Positions 56,982 through 64,000 of a stretch of 64,000 nucleotides of DNA are shown here, piece after piece; positions within the stretch are counted from its first letter, which is position 1, and each line of letters starts with the position of its first letter. Location of the stretch: assembly GCF_029784135.1 (NCBI RefSeq), contig NC_073744.1, forward strand, positions 103,709,766-103,773,765. The letters run 5' to 3'. A program made the translations under genes and the position numbers. The notes beneath the pieces were generated by a model that saw only the letters and a list, made by a program, of their open reading frames with translations, searched no databases and was not told the DNA's origin. This DNA is from Toxorhynchites rutilus septentrionalis. Its lineage: Eukaryota; Arthropoda; Insecta; Diptera; Culicidae.

Positions 56982-57006
56982 CTCGAGCCAACCGCGAGTA
57001 ATCGGT
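56982..57006 (+). other. Conserved 3' UTR motif of B2
   Basis: CTCGAG, then CCA, then ACCGCGAGTAATCGGT. It is retained although the neighbouring ORF2 end was deleted. Confidence 0.7.
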
Positions 57007-57120
57007 TACATATTACTAACATAGTTGTAAGACAAAAATTGTCAAAATATTGGACTCCCGGCCCCGTCAGGCTAACGCCACATGTGCCTTAATAAAAAAT
57101 ATATTTTGGAAAAAAAAAAA

Positions 57121-59797
57121 AAAATATGTGATCCGCCATTTTGTGGTGGCGACCATTTTGGATTTGTATTTCTCATGAATAACTATGTTCTACTAGTTAA
57201 GCTCTTTCCCTTGTTGATGGGATTTTGAGAAAATATGTAATCCGCCATTCTGTGGTGGCGGCCATTTTGAATCTGCATTTCTCATGGATAACTGTGTTCT
57301 ACTAGTCAAGTCCTTTCATTTGATACCCACATTGATCGGGTTTAAAGAAAATATGTAATCCGCCATTTTGTGGTGGCGGCCATTTTGGATTTGCATTTCT
57401 CATGAATAACTGTGTTCTACTAGTCAAGGCCTTTCATTTGATACCCATATTAAAAGGGTTTTGAGAAAATATGTGATCCGTCATTTTGTGGTGGCGGCCA
57501 TTTTGGATTTGCATTTCTCATGAATAACTGTGTTCTACTAGTCAAGCCCTTTCATTTGATACCTATGTTGATGGGATTTTGAGAAAATATGTAGTCCACC
57601 ATTCTGTGGTGGCGGCCATTTTGAATTTGCATTTCTTATGGATAACTGTGTTCTACTAGTCAAGTCCTTTCATTTGATACCCATATTGATAGGGTTTTAA
57701 GAAAATATGCGATCCGTCATTTTGTGGTGGCGGCCGTTTTGGATTTGTATTTCTCATGAATAACTGTGTTCTACTAGTCAAGCCCTTTCATTTGATACTC
57801 ATTTTAAAAGGGTTTTGAGAAAATATGTGATCCGTCAATTTGTGGTGGCGGCCATTTCGGATTTGCATTTCTCATGAATAATTGTGTTCTACTAGTCAAG
57901 CCCTTTCATTTGATACCCATATTGATAGGGTTTTGAGAAAATATGTAATCCGCCATTTTGTGGTGGCGGCCATTTTGGATTTGCATTTCTCATGAAAAAC
58001 TGTGTTCTACTAGTCAAGCCCTTTCCTTTGATACCCATGTTGATGGGATTTTGAGAAAATATGTGAACCGCCATTTTATGGTGGCGGTCATTTTGGATTT
58101 GCATTTCTCATGAATAACTGTGTTCTACTAGTCAAGGCCTTTCATTTGATACCCATATTAAAAGGGTTTTGAGAAAATATGTGATCCGTCATTTTGTGGT
58201 GGCGGCCATTTTGGATTTGCATTTCTCATGAATAACTGTGTTCTACTAGTCAAGCCCTTTCATTTGATACCTATGTTAATGGGATTTTGAGAAAATATGT
58301 AGTCCACCATTCTGTGGTGGCGGCCATTTTGAATTTGCATTTCTTATGGATAACTGTGTTCTACTAGTCAAGTCCTTTCATTTGATACCCATATTAATAG
58401 GGTTTTAAGAAAATATGCGATCCGTCATTTTGTGGTGGCGGCCGTTTTGGATTTGTATTTCTCATGAATAACTGTGTTCTACTAGTCAAGCCCTTTCATT
58501 TGATACTCATTTTAAAAGGGTTTTGAGAAAATATGTGATCCGTCAATTTGTGGTGGCGGCCATTTCGGATTTGCATTTCTCATGAATAATTGTGTTCTAC
58601 TAGTCAAGCCCTTTCATTTGATACCCATATTGATAGGGTTTTGAGAAAATATGTAATCCGCCATTTTGTGGTGGCGGCCATTTTGGATTTGCATTTCTCA
58701 TGAAAAACTGTGTTCTACTAGTCAAGCCCTTTCCTTTGATACCCATGTTGATGGGATTTTGAGAAAATATGTGAACCGCCATTTTATGGTGGCGGTCATT
58801 TTGGATTTGCATTTCTCATGAAAAACTGTGTTCTACTAGTCAAGGCCTTTCATTTGATACCCATATTAAAAGGGTTTTGAGAAAATATGTGATCCGTCAT
58901 TTTGTGGTGGCGGCCATTTTGGATTTGCATTTCTCATGAATAACTGTGTTCTACTAGTCAAGCCCTTTCATTTGATACCTATGTTGATGGGATTTTGAGA
59001 AAATATGTAGTCCACCATTCTGTGGTGGCGGCCATTTTGAATTTGCATTTCTTATGGATAACTGTGTTCTACTAGTCAAGTCCTTTCATTTGATACCCAT
59101 ATTGATAGGGTTTTAAGAAAATATGCGATCCGTCATTTTGTGGTGGCGGCCGTTTTGGATTTGTATTTCTCATGAATAACTGTGTTCTACTAGTCAAGCC
59201 CTTTCATTTGATACTCATTTTAAAAGGGTTTTGAGAAAATATGTGATCCGTCAATTTGTGGTGGCGGCCATTTCGGATTTGCATTTCTCATGAATAATTG
59301 TGTTCTACTAGTCAAGCCCTTTCATTTGATACCCATATTGATAGGGTTTTGAGAAAATATGTGATCCGCCATTTTGTGGTGGCGACCATTTTGGATTTGT
59401 ATTTCTCATGAATAACTATGTTCTACTAGTTAAGCTCTTTCATTTGATACCCTTGTTGATGGGATTTTGAGAAAATATGTAATCCGCCATTCTGTGGTGG
59501 CGGCCATTTTGAATCTGCATTTCTCATGGATAACTGTGTTCTACTAGTCAAGTCCTTTCATTTGATACCCACATTGATCGGGTTTAAAGAAAATATGTAA
59601 TCCGCCATTTTGTGGTGGCGGCCATTTTGGATTTGCATTTCTCATGAAAAACTGTGTTCTACTAGTCATGCCCTTTCCTTTGATACCCATGTTGATGGGA
59701 TTTTGAGAAAATATGTGAACCGCCATTTTATGGTGGCGGCCATTTTGGATTTGCATTTCTCATGAATAACTGTGTTCTACTAGTCAAGGCCTTTCAT
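57121..59797 (+). repeat. 118-bp satellite array, right segment with 708-bp higher-order repeat
   Basis: ACTAGTCAAG recurs at 57301, 57419, 57537, 57655, 57773, 57891 and 58009, an exact period of 118. Variant monomers repeat in blocks of six: 57892-58104 is nearly identical to 58600-58812, 708 bases apart. About 23 units. The last part (59280-59797) repeats the variant order of 51840-52360. The array ends abruptly at 59797 within TTTCATTTA. Confidence 0.93.
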
Positions 59798-59953
59798 TTA
59801 TTTCTTTATTTCTTTATTTCTTTATTTTATTTTATTTAATCCATCTGACATCAAATTGTCTTAATGGACCTAACCAAGTCAGTATCAAATACACGCATTG
59901 CGAGTGTCAACTTATTCTGAAATAATCATTTAATCTAATCCGAAGCGCATTGC
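59798..59953 (-). mobile_element. 3' tail of another non-LTR element (unclassified)
   Basis: Read on the minus strand this is a short unique part ending in a microsatellite-like tail of AAATAAAG repeats, which abuts the satellite at 59797. Such tails are typical of several non-LTR families. A3's 5' end truncates it. No protein is left. Confidence 0.5.
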
Positions 59954-60477
59954 GCATTCGCTATCCAACTCTTGACGAGTGAAGTTCAGTGTCGGTATTG
60001 TGCGTTGCCACTTTTGCTATTGTGCTATTGGTACGAGTGAATCGTGTACGAGTGAAGGTCATTGCTGTCCGCTTTCGACCTGACCTTTTGTTAAGTGGAA
60101 CGAAGGAACAAAGGAACCAGCGCTCTTGCAGCGAGCCGGATTGCGGCTGTTGAACTGATTCGGCATAACGGGATCGACATCGCGTGACTGTCGCAAACGG
60201 GATTCATCACCACGTGGCTCCGTAAGCTATTCTTGCGCTATTGTGTTGTCTCCGTAGCGCGTAGCCTCTGTCTCTCCCTGATTAGGGCAATAGAGCGCAT
60301 TATTGGAACATCTTTTATATTAAGGTACACATATTTATTATTAATATTATTATTCAATTCATTTGTTCATTGTTTAATATTATTATCAATTATTATCATA
60401 TTTTTTTTTTGCTATTTTTTTTGAGATTATTGTTAAAATCAATAATAAATTAAAAATAATACAGAAATCTTTGTAAA
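59954..60477 (+). promoter_or_regulatory. A3 5' UTR
   Basis: It resembles A1's leader along its length (GACGAGTGAAG, TTGTGCGTTGCCACTTTTGC, GTAGCGCGTAGCCTCTGTCT) and becomes A/T-rich before ORF1. The short plus ORF 60233-60424 in it is not credible. Confidence 0.5.
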
Positions 60478-60745
60478 ATGGAGTATAGTGGAGGATCTCC
60501 AGAGATGGAGATCTCCGATAATGAATCTCATACAAGATCTGGGAAAAAACATAAACGAGTCCCTCATAAGGAAGATAATTCTTCTGGGGACGAATCCGCT
60601 CATCCTACCAAGCCCCCCCCCAAAAATTGCAAGCCTCCCTTCTCAACCCACTGTTACTTCCACTCCCCCTCTCCCATCATCGATTTCGCTTCCCCCTACT
60701 GATGCTTCCGATCCAACCCAATCCTCGTCCTCGTCCTCATCCTCA

Positions 60746-60777
<32 letters not shown>

Positions 60778-62045
60778 TTCCCCCTCTGTTGTCTCCGCTC
60801 CACGTGTCAGAGTTTATCCAGAAGATGCACCTGGAACTGGCCCGTGGGTTGTTTTCCTCCGGCCAAAACCGAAAGGAAAAAACCTTAACGTGATTCAGAT
60901 CATGAAAGATCTGGCCAGATACACTTCTGTATCTGAAATTCGCAGGGTAGACCGAACAAATTGCGAGTTGTCGTGAATGACCGGAAACACGCAAACGAGA
61001 TTGTTGCTGATCAACATTTCACTCTCGAATATCGAACATTTATACCCTCCCATAACGTAGAAATTGAGGGGGTGATAACTGAAACGGGTCTGACGAGCGA
61101 ACAAATAAAAGCAGAAGGAAAAGGCAAGTTCAAGAAGCTCCCCTCAATGGAAGTGAAAATCTTGGACTGTCGCCAACTCGGGAAACTTTCCCATGATGGG
61201 GACCAAACTAAATTTACGCCGTCCGACTCGTTTCGAGTCACCTTTGCTGGTGCCGCCCTCCCTGACTACGTTATGGTGGACAAATTGAGACTACCTGTGC
61301 GACTCTTCGTGCCAAAGCCCATGACTTGCAACAAATGCAAGTCAGTTGGTCACACTTCGGATTATTGTGCCAACAAGGAGCGCTGTGCCACTTGCGGAGA
61401 GCAACATGAGGGGAAATCCTGCAGTGCGACTGAGCATAAATGTCCATATTGCGGGGGATCCCCACACGAGCTCTCAGTTTGTGAAAATTACAAGAGTCGC
61501 TGGGAGAAACAGAAGCGCACATTTGCGGAAATTTTGAAGGGCGCTTCGCCACTGACCCAACAACAACAACAACCAATCTCAACACACAATACCTTTTCCA
61601 CGTTGCCAGTTGATGAAATGGAAGCGGACACAGCTAGCGGGGGCACACCGTTTATTTTCCCCGGCGCAAAAATGTGACCACTCCCAAAGTTCAAGAACAA
61701 GTCCCCACGGTTATATTCTCTGTTAGCTTGCCTAAAAAATCGAGTGCAGCGGACAAGCAAAACCAGGATCCTCCTGGCTTCCGTGGGAATATTTCATCTT
61801 CGAACGACCCAGCACTCGAGGGGACATCAAAAACCCCAACTGTCCCTATTTTTCCGTCCAGTTCAACTTCCCAATCGGGATTTATAAAGTTGTCTGACCT
61901 TTTGGATCAAATCTTCAAGTGTTTTAATGTTTCCGACTCCATCAGAACCATTGTCATCTCAATGCTTCCAGTATTAAAGACAATTTTGCAACAATTGATG
62001 CAAACATGGCCCCTCCTTGCAATGATTATCTCTCTTGATGTCTAA
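60478..62045 (+). pseudogene. A3 ORF1, at least three frameshifts
   Basis: ATG 60478 (MEYSGGSPEM). A frame change occurs at the C-run near 60616-60624, another near 60950 (within the NKLRVVV region of the relatives), and a third near 61662-61677. The serine-coding (TCC/TCG)n tract is longer (about 60727-60785) than A1's. CCHC knuckles are kept (CNKCKSVGHTSDYC, CATCGEQHEGKSC, CPYCGGSPHELSVC). A short deletion removes part of the basic linker (KQKRTFAEIL). The end and the ATGTCTAA overlap with ORF2 are kept. Confidence 0.92.
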
Positions 62046-64000
62046 TTCAAATAGAGAGGTCGGAGATATCACTGTTTTACAGTGGAATTGTCGTAGTCTT
62101 ATCCCTAAATTGGATACATTCAAATTTTTAATTCATAACTTCAACTGTGATGTTTTTGCTCTGTCCGAAACTTGGCTTTCTTCGCGAGATGATATCTCTT
62201 TCCACGATTTTAATATTATACGCTTGGACCGTGATGATAGATACGGAGGGGTGCTTTTGGGGATCAATAAGTGCCACTCATTTTTTAGAATTGACCTTCC
62301 ACCTATTGGAGGGATCGAAGCTGTTGCTTGTCATGCAAACATCAGAGGCAAAGACCTCTGTATTGTCAGCTTGTATTGGCCTCCGAGAGCTGCGGTTAGC
62401 CGCAAACAACTTGATGACATGTGCTCACTCCTTCCTGAGCCACGATTGATTTTGGGAGACTTCAACTCTCACGGAACTGCCTGGGGGGAACAGTACGACG
62501 ACAATCGTTCATTGTTGATATATGACCTTTGTAACAGCTTCAATATGACCGTTTTGAACACTGGGGAAACAACACATGTACCTAAACCTCCTGCTAACCC
62601 AAGTGCTCTTGACCTCTCGCTTTGCTCGAATTCACTATCGTTAGATTGCAAGTGGAATGTAATCCAGGACCCCAACGGTAGTGATCATTTGCCAATCAAA
62701 ATTTCCATCACCATTGGGTCGAATTCTTCTGAATCTATAAACATGGCATATGACCTCACAAGACACATTGACTGGAAAAAATATGCGGACGCGATTGCTC
62801 TAGCCATCAATTCCAGAGATGGTTTACCTCCATTGGAGGAGTATAACTTCTTTTCTCGTTTGATCTATGACAGCGCGGTTCGCGCTCAAACGAAACCCAT
62901 CCCAGGTTCCAACATTTCCCGAAGGCCTCCCAATCTATGGTGGGATAGCCAATGTTCCAAGCTTTATGTAGAAAAATCGAATGCATTTAAAGCTTTTCGG
63001 AAACGTGGAACCCCTGAAAATTTTCAAACGTATTTAGCCCTTGAAGATCAATTTAAAAACTTAATCAAAGGGAAAAAACGTGCTTATTGGTGAAATTTCG
63101 TGGGAGGTTTGTCACGAGAAACGTCAATGAAAAAATTATGGAAAGTGGCTCGAAACATGAGAAATCGCTCTTCAACGAATGAAAGCGAAGAATATTCACA
63201 TCGATGGATTTTTAATTTTGCACGGAAGGTTTGTCCTGATTCCGCTCCTGTGCAAAAAATTGTTCGAGATATACCACAAGGTAGGTGCGATCTTGATTCC
63301 GAGTTTTCGATGGTAGAATTCTCTCTTGCTCTGCTTTCATGTAACAATTCTGCTCCGGGATCGGATAGAATTAAGTTCAACTTGCTGAAAAATCTCCCTG
63401 ATGTGGCGAAACATCGCTTGTTGAATTTATTCAATCGGTTTCTGGAGAATAATATTGTTCCAGATGATTGGAGACAAGTACGAGTTATAGCTATTCAAAA
63501 ACCCGGAAAACCCGCGTCCGACTTCAATTCGTACCGCCCAATAGCAATGCTGTCTTGTATACGGAAATTGTTGGAGAAAATGATCTTGTTTCGCCTTGAT
63601 CGATGGGTTGAAACGAATGGCATACTCTCAGATACACAATATGGGTTCCGCAGGGGCAAGGGGACGAATGATTGTCTTGCGTTGCTTTCTTCAGAAATTC
63701 AAATGGCTTACGCCGAAAAAAAACAAATGGCTTCAGTATTCTTGGACATAAAGGGGGCCTTTGATTCTGTTTCAATAGAGGTTTTGTCGGACAAATTACA
63801 CTCTCGGGGTCTGCCGCCTCTATTGAATAATATGTTATATAACTTGCTTTGTGAGAAACATTTGAACTTTTCTCACGGAGATTCGGCAGTAAGTCGGGTC
63901 TCTTACATGGGCCTACCCCAGGGCTCATGTTTAAGCCCCCTTTTGTACAACTTCTATGTAAGCGACATCGACAATTGCCTTACACAAAATTGCAGCCTAA
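62038..64000 (+). pseudogene. A3 ORF2, partial in window, one stop
   Basis: Endonuclease intact by motif (QWNCRS, ALSETWL, GDFNSHG, GSDHLPI). A TGA at 63091-63093 replaces a conserved Arg codon (CGA in A2) in the linker. The RT frame continues without further stop to the edge (FLDIKGAFDS, GLPQGSCLSP). The A-run that is nine in A2 is eight here (63716-63723). Confidence 0.92.

Larger units (their letters stand above)
52863..57120 (+). mobile_element. B2: I-clade retrotransposon, family B, 3'-deleted, in the satellite
   Basis: AAAATAT at 52856-52862 and 57121-57127 is the likely target duplication, and joining the flanks recreates the satellite sequence TTTTGACAAAATATGTGATCC. It holds a 5' UTR, intact ORF1, ORF2 with one stop, a joint near 56776 that removes the end of RT, RNase H and the C-terminus, then 3' UTR and A-tail. 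It is 4.26 kb in length. Confidence 0.9.
59954..64000 (+). mobile_element. A3: I-clade retrotransposon, family A, degenerate, runs off the window
   Basis: The 5' end (CATTCGCTATCCAACTC) equals A1's, so this is a complete 5' terminus. 5' UTR, ORF1 and ORF2 follow. ORF1 has several frameshifts and ORF2 one stop. The 3' half lies beyond base 64000. No target duplication can be tested within the window. Confidence 0.9.

Noticed and set aside
51900..59756. 70-codon minus ORFs in the satellite (52101, 57892, 58600, 59544)
   Set aside because: They follow the 118-bp period and HOR copies; low-complexity translation of the satellite, not genes.
60719..60785. Poly-Ser tract as a sign of a host RS-type protein
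   Set aside because: It is the TCC/TCG microsatellite inside ORF1 of family A, shorter in A1 and absent in A2.
1..64000. Endogenous non-retroviral virus sequences, as known between gypsy elements in Aedes
   Set aside because: I looked for flavivirus, rhabdovirus or other viral polymerase/nucleocapsid motifs in the open frames and found none; all RT-bearing frames are I-clade or Ty3/gypsy.

Overview
The window reads as transposon-packed heterochromatin of an insect, most likely a culicid mosquito of the Aedes type. This is inferred from the mix of I-clade non-LTR elements, Ty3/gypsy elements, hAT/pogo-like MITEs and a satellite, and from the 62-base intron; no marker gene proves it. There are no operons, and almost every sizeable coding region belongs to a retroelement.

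Layout. 1-1339: unassigned sequence with an open frame leaving the left edge. 1340-48246: an onion of nested insertions. The outer shell is an errantivirus-like Ty3/gypsy element (G2, minus strand). It is split by a second Ty3/gypsy element (G1, minus) whose LTRs lie at 6575-7812 and 44008-45568, both flanked by the 4-base duplication ACTT. Inside G1's borders are five things: a non-gypsy block (7813-24574) that carries a THAP-domain pseudogene and two copies of I-clade family A (A1 minus, A2 plus); a family B copy (B1, minus); a full-length family C copy (C1, plus, with a 14-base target duplication); a MITE in the 5' LTR; and G1's gag-pol. Four copies (N1-N4) of a tandem-repeat-bearing element with unequal inverted ends and terminal hairpins sit in A-runs in G2, B1, C1 and a MITE. 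48247-50870: small DNA-transposon relics (hAT-like, pogo-like). 51060-59797: a 118-bp satellite with a 708-bp six-monomer higher-order repeat and an inverted left arm, split by a second family B copy (B2). 59954-64000: a degenerate family A copy (A3) running off the right edge.

How the parts work. Intact I-clade elements would make ORF1 (three CCHC knuckles, RNA binding) and ORF2 (endonuclease, reverse transcriptase, RNase H, C-terminal CCHC), read from one RNA with an overlapping ATGNNTAA stop-start. Both ORF1 and ORF2 are never intact together here: A1 and A2 each have a one-base frameshift in ORF2, C1 is split by N3, and B1, B2 and A3 carry deletions or stops. All five copies with a 3' end keep one 3' UTR motif, a candidate recognition site for the reverse transcriptase.

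Most worth a second look: the Helentron-like N family; the invariant 3' UTR motif; the block 7813-24574, whose edges fall on repeats and suggest ectopic recombination or misassembly; and the THAP pseudogene, whose frame is restored when A2 is removed.
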